64,000 nt of DNA from Trypanosoma brucei gambiense DAL972 (lineage: Eukaryota > Euglenozoa > Kinetoplastea > Trypanosomatida > Trypanosomatidae). Made by a program: the position numbers and the translations under genes. The notes beneath the pieces are model-generated. The model made no database searches. It had not been told where the DNA came from and saw only the letters and a program-made list of their open reading frames with translations. Each line of letters starts with the position of its first letter. Within the stretch, counting starts at the first letter, position 1. Positions 9,936-19,733 of this stretch are shown here, piece after piece. The DNA lies in assembly GCF_000210295.1 (NCBI RefSeq), contig NC_026742.1:496001-560000 (forward strand). Direction: 5' to 3'.

Positions 9936-11051
9936 ATGCTTTCGACGGTTTGTGGTTCCGGAGCTGCAACTATGAATAATGGCCGGCAGAAGAAAGTTGA
10001 TCATTCACGAGGACTTGATTTCTATTTGCCACCTCCAGACGATCGCGAATACCGGCGGGGGAGAATACAGCGGCTACGCGACCAAATAACCGCATGGAAG
10101 GATCCAGGTCGACCATTTTCTGTCTCCGGCCCCAATTCTATGTTGGGGACGAAGGAGTTCAAGTGGCTGTCAACCCAAAGGAGTTGCTCTTTCGGACGCA
10201 CGGCGAACAGCTGCGGCGCAGCCGCCGGAGGTGCAACGGGGTCGAAGTGCGGGAAGGCAGCACCACAACAGCCGGATAATGTGTATTTCCATGACCACAT
10301 TGTTTTCTGTGTGCCCTCAGGTAAGGGTCAAACCGAGTCACGTGGTGGGGCTGACGGAATGTGTTATGGTGTTACTACGAACAAGGAAAGCATGGCTGAG
10401 TGTGAACAAGGCCTTCAGCAGACCCATGTTGGACAGCGGTCTGTGTCCACGCGCAGCATTGGGGCGAACTCTGTTGGCGTTTCAAGAGCCGATGGCGACA
10501 AGCAAGGGACAATGCGTTCTGATTATCGTTCATGTGCAACTTCTCCAACACCCGTGGCCACCCTTCAAAGCATCAAGGCACAAAGCGTCGATCTCGCCTC
10601 CTCTGTTCATGAGGCTCGGATGCAATGCAGACAGGGGGACTTCCCTACACCCCATAGTTCCCAACAACAACTATTCATGCGCACAATGGAACTTCCAATT
10701 GATTGGGGGGAGTACACACGTAACTCGAAGGGCACCACTTGTGCGTCGCGTGGTGATCAATCCGTTCCAAAGTTCGATACGATTCATTCGTGCGGGCCTG
10801 ATGTGAGTTCCGTCTGTTTTGTGAACACTTTTACGGGAAGTAATGCATCTTCTCTCGGATTGGAAGGCCGAGCTACAGGAATAAAAGGGGAGAGCACTCT
10901 TAGATCTGCCGCAACACTGCATAACAACGCCCGCCGGCCGTTGCGCCTTTACTCCATTCAGTTGAAGGATTTTCATCCAAGCAGGACATCGACTATCACC
11001 CCCGGCGCGGATGCACCGCGGAACGGCATACGCGTAAAACTGAAATCATAA
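9936..11051 (+). CDS. Unrecognised protein, 371 residues
   Basis: No family recognised. The start at 9936 is the first ATG after the predicted splice acceptor; Met13 at 9972 is a possible alternative. Residues 14-60 are charged (RQKKVDHSRGLDFY, then a Pro-Asp-Arg-rich stretch with EYRRGRIQRLRDQI) and look the most conserved-like part. The remainder is Ser/Thr/Gly/Gln-rich and probably disordered, ending basic (GIRVKLKS). No signal peptide, membrane segment or zinc motif is visible. A 191-codon overlapping open frame exists at 10231-10806 in another frame and is treated as a shadow. Probably a real trypanosomatid-specific gene; function unknown. Confidence 0.7.
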   Translation: MLSTVCGSGAATMNNGRQKKVDHSRGLDFYLPPPDDREYRRGRIQRLRDQITAWKDPGRPFSVSGPNSMLGTKEFKWLSTQRSCSFGRTANSCGAAAGGATGSKCGKAAPQQPDNVYFHDHIVFCVPSGKGQTESRGGADGMCYGVTTNKESMAECEQGLQQTHVGQRSVSTRSIGANSVGVSRADGDKQGTMRSDYRSCATSPTPVATLQSIKAQSVDLASSVHEARMQCRQGDFPTPHSSQQQLFMRTMELPIDWGEYTRNSKGTTCASRGDQSVPKFDTIHSCGPDVSSVCFVNTFTGSNASSLGLEGRATGIKGESTLRSAATLHNNARRPLRLYSIQLKDFHPSRTSTITPGADAPRNGIRVKLKS

Positions 11052-12100
11052 TCTCCAGTCGTGTCTAACTGAGGAAATGTGGTGGGCGAAGGCTGACAAT
11101 ACGGATGTAAGGTTGGGTAAGTAGATGGTATGAGAGGTGCGAGATGGGCGATGTAAATAAAATTTATTTAGTGATGTACGCAGTTGTGTGTGTGTGTGTG
11201 TATGCGTCTGTGTGCGGGCGTAGGCTGAGATCCCTTTGACGTGGCCATACCAAAAATATCCTCATAGCCTACCTTTGTATATGCTCCTATAGCTGTGCGT
11301 CGTATAAATGTATATTCATTTCCCATTCCTTTCTTTGATGCGATTTGAGTTACCCGTCGTCGTGATCAAGCACGTGCCACGTGTAACTTGGATTTACCTA
11401 GACGGCAGTCTTTATAACCCAACAGATGGGAGAGCGTTGCACCTTTCTTTGACTACAGTTGAGGTTTTGTAGACTTGCCACAATTTCACCCCCTTTTTAT
11501 TGTGACTAGTTTGGGTCATTTAAACGCCTTATTCACGGGATTATATATATATATATATATATATAATTCTTGTATTACGCAAGGGCACGTCCATTTGTGC
11601 AAGCGGCAATCATTGGCGCCCAGTGCTCCCTCTTTTTTTTCTACGGCGATTGTGAGGGAGTGTGAGGCTCGTATCCTCGTTCCTTTTCTTTTATTAACTC
11701 AAACACGTATAGGCAACCAAATGATCCGCACGGATGAGAGCACTAATATCTCTGTTGCATGTCAGCTCGCCAATCCCGTTGTTGTGCTTTGCTTCTTTCC
11801 ACATTCTCTTCAACTTTCGTTTTTGTTGTTTCTTCCTCATTTCTACTTCTCGCACGTAAATGCAAATCTGCTCTCCACTTACTCAATTTAGTTTGTGGAA
11901 TATAAAAGTCCCGAAGGACCTTTGCTGGTGAAGCACAGGAGGGCCAAGGGAAGAAGAAGAAGTTTGAGACGAGGAATTAGTCACACGTGCAGGAAAAAAA
12001 AAATTGACACTCAAAACATTGAGTGGACAGCTTAGTAGGTGATAGTAGAAGTTGACGGAGGTGTGCTTGCCCCCGTTATAACCGGCAGTGATATATTCAT
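11052..12100 (+). other. Intergenic region
   Basis: Holds a short TG run near 11184-11205, an (AT)n tract at 11542-11565 and T-rich stretches. The frame at 11475-11891 runs through the AT repeat and T-rich UTR and lacks protein character. No credible gene. Confidence 0.65.
11811..11891 (+). promoter_or_regulatory. Predicted trans-splice acceptor for the gene at 12101
   Basis: C/T-rich stretch ending in actcaatttAG (AG 11890-11891). No ATG follows until the start codon at 12101, about 210 bases later. Confidence 0.45.
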
Positions 12101-12853
12101 ATGGCACACTGCTGCTTTCTCGTCTATCCCCTTGCCAAAGTTGCGGATGAATCATTTCTACAGCTACTGTTTGATGACTCAGTTAAGCGCTCTGCGTTTC
12201 TCGGGTATCCTCCCCGTCGTTTCGCCATAGTGGAGCTTGAAGAAAGTCAAAACGAGGCTGTTTTGCACGCAATCGGGGCAAGAGATGACGATGACCGCAT
12301 GGAGGCGCGTGAAGATAACGCTGATACACCGTTTGTGAATCTCTTCACACGCACTGGAGCGAAAAAAGGGACGGATCGTAATGAGCCAATAGGACTTCGG
12401 ATGGGCTGTATTCCCCACTTGTCCCAGGTTCGGTTTCGTAGGACGTATTTGCGGGTGATCGTGAGCCCGGTTACCATTGATGAGTTATTTGGTTGTGTTC
12501 AGAAGGATTCTAATCATGTCAAAAAGGAAAAGCGGTCACTGAAAAGGTCGCGTCACACTGATGAGGATGCGGGACCGTGGGTCCCTCGGTGGCCCGTTGC
12601 GAATGGCGATCCAACACTAGCTGGTAGAGTTGAGGTGGTTTCCATGACAGGTGCTTCCCGTGCTGGCTTGAGTGGTGACCCGGAGGACGAAAGGTATCGT
12701 GAACCCTACGCTGAGTGTAGTGGTGGTCCTGTTTGTAATATGAGTCCACCCAAAACCTTTTTATCTGACGATAGTGCTGGTGAAGCGGCTGGGCGCCGTG
12801 CGCTTGATGTCAGTGTGCAGAATCTCATTAGAGAGTTGGGGTTCGATAAATAA
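12101..12853 (+). CDS. Unrecognised protein, 250 residues
   Basis: No family recognised. The start is the first ATG after the predicted acceptor. Residues 1-60 have hydrophobic/acidic alternation (CFLVYPLAKV, FLQLLFDDSV, RRFAIVELEES) suggestive of a folded alpha/beta unit. A second folded-looking segment around residues 105-130 (VRFRRTYLRVIVSPVTIDEL) is followed by a Lys/Arg-rich stretch (KKEKRSLKRSRH) that could serve as a nuclear localisation signal. The C-terminal third is Gly/Ser/acidic and ends LIRELGFDK. It sits between another unrecognised gene and PRP3; location does not imply function in this genome type. Confidence 0.7.
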   Translation: MAHCCFLVYPLAKVADESFLQLLFDDSVKRSAFLGYPPRRFAIVELEESQNEAVLHAIGARDDDDRMEAREDNADTPFVNLFTRTGAKKGTDRNEPIGLRMGCIPHLSQVRFRRTYLRVIVSPVTIDELFGCVQKDSNHVKKEKRSLKRSRHTDEDAGPWVPRWPVANGDPTLAGRVEVVSMTGASRAGLSGDPEDERYREPYAECSGGPVCNMSPPKTFLSDDSAGEAAGRRALDVSVQNLIRELGFDK

Positions 12854-13421
12854 AGTAAGTGTGGCGTAATTTATGCCACTGTGAGTTACGTGAGGATAAT
12901 CTCCCCTTTGATTTGAAGGAGGATATAGGACCAATTGTGCGCTGCTGTAATACGTTCTCGACCTTGCTGAACACGTAATGGGGAGGATGGGAAAGTATTA
13001 TAACAGTTTTTTCTTTGCTTTTTTGCTATCCCACGTACTTGTGAGCTGCACCAGTAGATCCTGAGTGGTGCTGATTGTTTTGGTGTTGCACACTCGCTAT
13101 TTGTCTTGCTTTCCACATGCACCTCTCTTCACGTGAAACAATCCTGACTTCTTTCCAATTTATTCTCTAATAAAGTGTTGTCGACTCGATAAGGTGTTGC
13201 TCTTGTCGCCGCGAGCTCGAAGGGGACACGGGTTGTAACGACGGGGAGGACCTCGTTGGCACGTGTGAGAGAGGCTTGTTTCTTCATTTCGTCGGCCGTT
13301 GCCACCCCCGGGAGTGTACGGTTGGTTTTTGCTCAGTTGAAGTTGACGTACGGTACCAAACGGCCTCTAGACCGGCATTTGTGGTTCTGGTTGCAAACAA
13401 GGAAGGGAGGACGAGGGCAAA
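12854..13421 (+). other. Intergenic region before PRP3
   Basis: 3' UTR of the preceding gene and leader of PRP3. No ORF with coding character on either strand and no RNA gene seen. Confidence 0.6.
13125..13175 (+). promoter_or_regulatory. Predicted trans-splice acceptor for PRP3
   Basis: C/T-rich tract with ctgacttctttccaatttat ending at AG 13174-13175. The 246 bases to the start codon at 13422 contain no ATG. Confidence 0.45.
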
Positions 13422-15104
13422 ATGCCTGCGAAGCGACGGCCGGTAAACATTGATAATGATGAAGTGATTGACTTCTCTACCGTTGGCAGTTCAAACATGA
13501 TGAAGACGCCGGTACCTACCACTCTTCTGAAAAGTGTTGTTGATCTGAGCTCGTCAGAGCCCCCTTCCTCAGAGGCGGTAACAACTGCCAGCGCCATGGA
13601 CATGAGACTGAACGCGTACACGCATCGCCATGCACCACGTCGTCGCATAGGTTTCTGCTGTAATATAGCACCGCAATCCATTGCAGTTAGTGGGGCGTCA
13701 GCATTACCCAAATCAACAACTGCCCCCACGGCTGCGTCACCGTCAAGTGCCGTTTCCCACGGTAGCAACACCGTCTCTATGAGTGCCGATAGCAAAGAGC
13801 AGTTGGACGCGTTCTGGCGGGAGGAGGCGGCGCGGCGCGAGGAGAAGTCCAAGCAAGTAAGCCGTCAGCAGTACGAGCAGCAGTTGTGCGACCTGTTTCG
13901 TGGTGCTGCACCGTTAGTGACTCCTGACCCAAAACCTTCCGGGAATGAGGACGGAAGTCGTGACATGGTTGAGCATCGTGCATATTCTCTACTAGAACAG
14001 TTTTTTACTGACGGTGTACCGGATGTAGAGCCGTGGGATCATTGGGCACTGACGATGCCACGTTACAGTCGATCTAACATCGCTGTGGGCATTAGCTTGG
14101 ATCGGATATATCACCCTACGTTACCACCGACACACTACTCACAACTGTACCTCCATGCACCAAACAGTGAGGAGACTGTGTTCAGACTGCCAAAAACAAG
14201 GGATGAGCTGCGTGCCGAACGCCAGGAGCGGATGCGAAAAGCGAAGGAGGAACGTGATCGTGCCAAGAAAGCGGCTAAACAAAATGAACAGCTCACCGTT
14301 GTGGAATCCACCGGTGGTGGCCCAGCAAAAGTATCAATAACAGTAAGCGCAAAGGACCGACTTAGTAACCGCAACCTGCGGTACAACCTCTTCGGCGATA
14401 GTGTGCTGAACCCGTTAGGAACTGATAACAAAGTTTTTTCACAGTACCAAGAGCGCTTTCTGGAGCACCAGCGAAGGAACCATAAACGGCACGTAGAGGC
14501 CATTCCCCATCAAATTGAAAAGCGTAAGCAAGATATAAAGCGGCACTCGGAGGAGCGACCTGTATTCCGTGCCTACCACATCTACCCCATATACAGCTCA
14601 GCGCACTTGGGGAAGCTTCGTAACTTTGCAAATGACGGTTTGCTTCGCGGTTTCGTTTTGTGGATTTGCCGCTGCCATGCGATTATTGTCCTGACTGGTG
14701 GTGAGGTGGCAGTGCGCCACCTGGAGCGTTGGATACTCGAAAAGATGAAGTGGGAATCGGCGGAGACGAAAGCTGTGCGCCTTATGACGTGTCCCCTACC
14801 GGATCCCGCAACCTTTTCATTTGTTCGGCAGAAATCTCGGAAGCGTGATCGGCAACAACAGGGAGACGATGGCAGCCGAGGGCGTGAAGAGAATCAACTG
14901 GAGGGAGACCGTCATGGCACCGATGGGGAGCGGGCACATGTGTACATGAATTTTGTGGAGAGTGTACAGGAGGGCGAATCGTTCATGTGCAACATGCCAG
15001 CAGAAGGCCCTTGGCGGGACCTTACCCATGTGTGGCGCGCAGCCGTTGGGGCAGTCGTAGCTGTGGGTGGTGGTAACAATACGGAAAGTCAGTCAACTGT
15101 GTGA
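13422..15104 (+). CDS. PRP3: U4/U6 snRNP protein PRP3
   Basis: Spliceosomal factor of the U4/U6 di-snRNP; in trypanosomes it would serve mainly trans-splicing. 560 residues. The order of segments follows human PRPF3: VEPWDHWAL (about residue 205), a Pro-containing linker with LPKTRDELRAERQERMRKAKEE (about 255-285) matching the YLTKKEQKKLRRQ helix region, the core DRLSNRNLRYNLFGDSVLNP (about 310-330), a His/Lys-rich helix, and the C-terminal domain (about 380-560) with KLRNFANDGLLRG, IIVLTGGEVAVRHLERWIL, EKMKWE and FMCNMPAEGPWRDL. The N-terminal ~130 residues are Ser/Thr-rich and low complexity. The alignment is from memory of PRPF3; the C-terminal domain is the strongest evidence. Confidence 0.87.
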   Translation: MPAKRRPVNIDNDEVIDFSTVGSSNMMKTPVPTTLLKSVVDLSSSEPPSSEAVTTASAMDMRLNAYTHRHAPRRRIGFCCNIAPQSIAVSGASALPKSTTAPTAASPSSAVSHGSNTVSMSADSKEQLDAFWREEAARREEKSKQVSRQQYEQQLCDLFRGAAPLVTPDPKPSGNEDGSRDMVEHRAYSLLEQFFTDGVPDVEPWDHWALTMPRYSRSNIAVGISLDRIYHPTLPPTHYSQLYLHAPNSEETVFRLPKTRDELRAERQERMRKAKEERDRAKKAAKQNEQLTVVESTGGGPAKVSITVSAKDRLSNRNLRYNLFGDSVLNPLGTDNKVFSQYQERFLEHQRRNHKRHVEAIPHQIEKRKQDIKRHSEERPVFRAYHIYPIYSSAHLGKLRNFANDGLLRGFVLWICRCHAIIVLTGGEVAVRHLERWILEKMKWESAETKAVRLMTCPLPDPATFSFVRQKSRKRDRQQQGDDGSRGREENQLEGDRHGTDGERAHVYMNFVESVQEGESFMCNMPAEGPWRDLTHVWRAAVGAVVAVGGGNNTESQSTV

Positions 15105-15512
15105 CATGGACCCAATCGTACTGTGAGTTGGAGCGCCGCGGGCTTTAGGCCTGTGGGGTTTTTATATTTTGTTTTGTGTATGTGCTTCGGCAGATTCGTA
15201 TGTGTTTCTTCCGCTGAAGACTGTGTGGTCGTGGGTTCTGTTGTGTTAAAGGCTGCTATTTGACCTTTCCACACCGCAACACGAGACTTTCCTCCCCATG
15301 GAATTATGATTTATTTTTACCTCATAGGAGAATTGAAGGGAAAAAGTTTAGATACGAGAGCAAAAGAGGAGGTACAGGAAATCGCTTGAGCAGAAAGTTA
15401 TCGCATCCGCAAGAGGCCTTCCAGAGAAGAAGGAACAGAGGCCAACAGGTAGTATCACCGCCTATTTTTCAGGAACTAAATTGTTACGGAGGACTTTATC
15501 GCTACAATAAAT
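15105..15512 (+). other. Intergenic region between PRP3 and sideroflexin
   Basis: Short spacer with a T-rich tract and purine-rich leader. No independent gene seen. Confidence 0.6.
15309..15327 (+). promoter_or_regulatory. Predicted trans-splice acceptor for the sideroflexin gene
   Basis: tttatttttacctcatAG ending at 15326-15327. The following 185 bases are purine-rich and free of ATG up to the start codon at 15513. Confidence 0.45.
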
Positions 15513-16496
15513 ATGCTTCCATGTCCGTCGTTCTCTACCACAACTCCAAGGTTTGACATGGACACCTATCTGGGTCGTACCTTTTACTTTTTTTCCACCA
15601 TCAACCCACTGTTGTGCTTTGAGACGTCAAACTCATTGAAGCGCCATCAGGAGCTGCTCAATCGTGTGGCAGCGGGAGAGGAAGGGGTTGCAAGCGACAG
15701 ACAACTGTGGAAAGCACGCACTGCAATAGAAATATGCGTGCATCCCACCACTAAGGAAGTTATATTTCCACCTTACAGGATGTGTGCTTTCCTTCCTGTG
15801 AATAGTTTTATCGTACCCTTCATGATGTCACCGACGACCATTGCAAGCCCTGTGCTCACAATATTCATTCAGTGGTTTAACCAGAGCTATAACTGCGCGG
15901 TGAATTATGCAAATCGCTCCTCCGATAAGCAACCGATGTCGGAACTATCTAAGGCGTACGTCGCCGCTGTTGGTGTTTCCTGCGCCGGAGCACTAGGTGC
16001 TACAGCAATGCTGAAGAAGGTAAAAGGTGGCACATTGAAAGCCACAGCTGTTCGTGCGGGGTTACCTTTCGTGGCGGTATCTGCGGCGGCAATTGTGAAT
16101 CTTTCTCTAATGCGTAAGAATGAGTGGATTCCATCAGGCACTGGCCTACAAGTTGTTGACGAGGATGGTGAGGTGAGGGGCAGCAGTCGTGTTGCCGGCA
16201 TGCAAAGTCTCATGATGTGTTCCGTCACGCGTGTTACATGGAACCTTATTTCCATGGTGTTGCCGCTTTTGATGATGCGGCCACTCCTTGCCCGCTGTGC
16301 AGCTGTTCGCGCTCGACCTGTTGTGTATGAAACGGCACTGCAGATTGCCAGCCTCGGCGTCGGTGTTCCGCTTGCATTGGGTGCATTTAGCACAACAGTG
16401 AGTGTACCTGCGAATCGGTTGGAGCCGGAACTTCGTGGGTTGAAGCGAAAGGACGGCTCGCCTGTTGAAATATTCACGTATTACAAGGGTTTGTAG
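15513..16496 (+). CDS. Sideroflexin (mitochondrial amino-acid/tricarboxylate carrier family)
   Basis: Inner mitochondrial membrane protein of the SFXN family; mammalian SFXN1 carries serine for one-carbon metabolism, the substrate here is not known. 327 residues, the usual family length. Hallmarks in order: PRFDMDTYLGR (about 12-22, the W-D/T-F-x-GR entry motif), HPTTKEVIFPPYRM (about 87-100, equivalent of HPDTGE), FLPVNSF, FIQWFNQSYNCAVNYANRS (about 120-138, family signature), then several hydrophobic helices (about 150-170, 180-200, 245-265, 275-295) and the end IFTYYKGL matching the family's FNKGL-type tail. Choosing Met1 at 15513 keeps the family N-terminal motif and is the first ATG after the predicted acceptor; Met16 at 15558 would cut it. 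Confidence 0.9.
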   Translation: MLPCPSFSTTTPRFDMDTYLGRTFYFFSTINPLLCFETSNSLKRHQELLNRVAAGEEGVASDRQLWKARTAIEICVHPTTKEVIFPPYRMCAFLPVNSFIVPFMMSPTTIASPVLTIFIQWFNQSYNCAVNYANRSSDKQPMSELSKAYVAAVGVSCAGALGATAMLKKVKGGTLKATAVRAGLPFVAVSAAAIVNLSLMRKNEWIPSGTGLQVVDEDGEVRGSSRVAGMQSLMMCSVTRVTWNLISMVLPLLMMRPLLARCAAVRARPVVYETALQIASLGVGVPLALGAFSTTVSVPANRLEPELRGLKRKDGSPVEIFTYYKGL

Positions 16497-18391
16497 TTGG
16501 TGGGGATAATTTTTCCCGTCGCGTTTGCATGTGCATGTGTGCATGTGTGCATGTGTGTATGTGTGTGTGTGCGCGTGAAGGGACGCTGCTGGCGTGCCAC
16601 TGTGGCATTATAATTTTGTTCTGTGCTGGGAATGCGCCGAATGCGTTAGAAGATGACTCAGTTAAAGCAGAATGGGGGGAAAATTTAAAAAAATGAAGAG
16701 GGAAAGAAAGAAAGAGAAGAGAATCATTATCGTACGTGGAGGTTTGAGTTTTTTTTTTCTTTATTGTTCCTTATCATTCCATGAAAACGAAATCATGAGG
16801 TTTAGCGGTTTTACCCCCTACCCCTACTCCCATTCTCATCTCTTTCTCTTTGCCTCCCCTTTTCCTTTTTTCCTTTTACCTATTTTTTTTTTTGTATAGG
16901 CATGTTTCGGTAAAAGCAGGGGGATGGTGGCACTTTTACTTTCCTTCGACGCGAGGCCGACTGAGCTTTCCACTATGATGAAGCGGGAAGATGCGGTAAA
17001 GGGTTAAAAAACGGAGTGAACGATTTTTATTAATTTGTTTAAAAAGAATGAAAAGAGGAGGTATTAACGAATTGTGTGGATAACACGAAGCGTTTTTTTA
17101 ATAAAAGGAAGAAAGAAAGGGAAAGCACCTTGTTGTGCTGTATCCTCTTCTCCACATTTTTAATGATGACTGCGTGGTTTTTCTTTCTTCCTTCTCTCTT
17201 TTTATTCCTCTCAGAAGTATGTCTACCCCCGAAAATATATAAATATCCAAATATGCAGGTGTGTTTGTATTTATGTTTATGTTTATACATATATATATTT
17301 ATTCATATGTATGAATTTGTTTTTTTTATTGATTTGCTCTATGCACCTGCTCTCTCTCTTGTTCATTCCCTTTGGATTCACCGCACCACTTTGGCTACTG
17401 GTACGTCGCCGCGACGCATACAATTAAGAGAAAAACAAAATAAAAATATACGGCACTATGGCGAAAAAAGGTGCACTGACTCAGCAACACATGTACACGC
17501 ATAATCAAACGCACACAAAATACACTTAAATGATGTGGACGACCATTTCGTGGGATCGTAGAGGACAATATACGCAAAATAGAAACAATTAATGGGGAGG
17601 AGAAAATGTAGTCGACATTTTACGAAAAGGTGAGATTTATTTTCAGTTGTCGGGCTGTTAAATATATGCAGCTTCCACACGACCCTCTCCCCTTGTGGGA
17701 CTTGTCTCTGGATTTCACTGCCTCTTTCAATATATATATATATATGCTTGTGTGTTTATGTGTTTTATTTTAATCGTTATTATTATCATCACTGTGTGTT
17801 GTGCTTTGCGACTCACACGTGGTTTTATTTGTTCCTTTTCTTACTTACTTTTTTTTCTTGAGTTTTGTTATTATTATTATTATTTTTTTTTTTTTCGTTA
17901 TTCCTCTCTCTGTTTTTTTTTCGTACTGCAGAAAACGGTAGTGAGGAATACAGTGCAAAGGATGGGTGTATATCGCATGTGACCATTTGGCGTTTTTTTT
18001 TCTTTTTATTCTTTTCTTCAACATATCACTTATTTGTAACGTCATGCAGGGGTAATTTTGTTTGATTCGGTTTTATTTATGTATTTGCTTTCCTTTTTTC
18101 TTCTTTTTTTTTTTAAGGAAAAAAAGTTTCCATTTCCATTTGTTTTTGTTACTTTTTTTTTTTCCAGACACCCTGTCTTCTTTTCTTTTTTTTTTTTCAT
18201 ATTTTTGCTACTGTGGCAGTTTTGCTTTTTTTTTTTGTGAGGGAAAGGGAGAGATTCTCAGGGTTCGAAGAGAAACACAAGGAGCGATGAAAATGTGTGC
18301 GGCTGCGTTTTGAAGGTTTTGTTACACTTTTGTCCTCTTCTTAGTGGTTTAATCACTGAAAATAAAATAGTCCTCCCCCCCAGCGCATACT

Positions 18392-18484
18392 CAAATATAA
18401 ATATAAACAAATATAAACAGATATAAGTATATATATATATATATATATTTATTTATATATTTATTTATATATTTATTTATATAC
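18392..18484. repeat. AT-rich compound tandem repeat
   Basis: aatataaa units pass into (TA)n and then into a tttatttata unit repeated about three times. Lies inside the gene-free stretch. Confidence 0.85.
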
Positions 18485-19138
18485 GCTAATTTCAGGTGAC
18501 AGTTGTCTAGAAGAAACAGACAGGTATATGTTCATATTTATTTATATTTATGTGTATGCGCAGTGGAGGCGTAATAAACTTATCTATACTGTCCACGGGA
18601 AATGAAAGTGTGAGGGTACACTTCTTTCTTTCCTTCCCTTCGGTTTGTGTATTGTTTTCGTTTTTTCTTTTTTTTTTAAAAAAAAGAAAAGAAAGGGGGA
18701 AACATGTTGAATGTTCGATGGCTTATTATTTTTCACTCCCCGTTTGGTCTGTTCATTTGAAGGGCTTGCAAGCCAAGTTTGTGATCGCTTTTGTGTGTTT
18801 GTGTGGGTGTGTATTCATGTGCGTTCAGCAAATATTTTGTTTTTCTTTCTTTTTTTATTTTTGTTCATTTATCGGTTACGGGAAAACAAAGGTGTTGGAT
18901 AGAAGGTGACAGAGGCAAAAAGCGATGAAACGATGATATCAATCCCTCCTTGCTCTTCCCAATTATTAAGAAAAAGGGAAGGGAAACTTAAAACAAAACA
19001 AACAAACACTGATTTAATCGCTAACCTCGCATCAAACGCATCCTAGGTGTGTAGCAAGTGTATCTGCACCTCTATAAAATGTCTTAAAGTATTTTTTTTT
19101 AATTTAAAATAAAAAAAGTGTCTTCATTGCATTTTATT

Positions 19139-19183
19139 TTGTTTTATCTCTTCGCTTTTCTTCTATTTTATATTATGGTGCAG
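19139..19183 (+). promoter_or_regulatory. Predicted trans-splice acceptor for the WD40 gene
   Basis: ttttatctcttcgcttttct run ending in gtgcAG (AG 19182-19183). The 550 bases from here to the start codon at 19734 are A/G-rich and contain no ATG, so this would be a long but clean leader. Confidence 0.45.
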
Positions 19184-19733
19184 CGGCAAGGAGGAACACC
19201 ACCACCACCACTTCCTCCACCAGGTCTCAGCAGCAACGGTAGCGTGGGAGAGAAATTGGGGGACGGGGAAGGAAAGAAGGAAACTTAAGCAAAAAAAAAA
19301 AAAGAAAAAAAAGAAAAGAAGTGAAGTGAAGTGAAGGCCATAAAGGCACAATTTATTGTACAAGAACGGAAGAAATAAAAAGCGGCGAGGGCTGTAAACC
19401 CTCAAGGCGATAACCACAATCGCCAGCATCATATTAACACATACGTGGCCCGGTTGGTTGTGCGGTACGGCTCATTGGCGGGCCAAAGTGTTTGTGAGCA
19501 AAAGAAAAAAAATAATAAATTAAATCAGTGGGAAACGCCGGGTCGTGCAGGTGTGTCCGAGGTTGAGTAAATCAAGGTTTTGAGACAGTGGCGGTGGACA
19601 GTGATTGGAAAGAAAAAAGGAGGAGAGAAAAAAAAACGGCAATCAACAGGGGAAAGAAAGAGAGAGGGAAGGAAGGAAAAGCGGGAGGGGGATCTTCACA
19701 AGAGAAAAGTTAGAACCATAGAACCAATAAAAC

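Larger units (their letters stand above)
16497..19733 (+). other. 3.2-kb intergenic stretch without a credible gene
   Basis: Unusually long spacer for this genome. It contains a gcatgt/TG microsatellite (about 16525-16575), many homopolymeric T runs, (AT)n at about 17728-17744, an AT-rich array built from ttta/tata units (18392-18484), and a T10A8 palindrome (18668-18685). Open frames here translate to Phe/Leu-rich strings typical of T-rich UTR. The last ~550 bases are purine-rich and appear to be the leader of the next gene. I see no tRNA, snRNA or protein gene, but cannot exclude a non-coding RNA. Confidence 0.65.

Noticed and set aside
10231..10806. 191-codon overlapping frame inside the 371-residue gene
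   Set aside because: It lies wholly within a longer frame that has a clean leader and a first-ATG start. It has no domain, no leader of its own and no other support.
11475..11891. 138-codon frame upstream of the 250-residue gene
   Set aside because: It reads through an (AT)n tract (Ile-Tyr repeats) and the predicted splice tract of the next gene.
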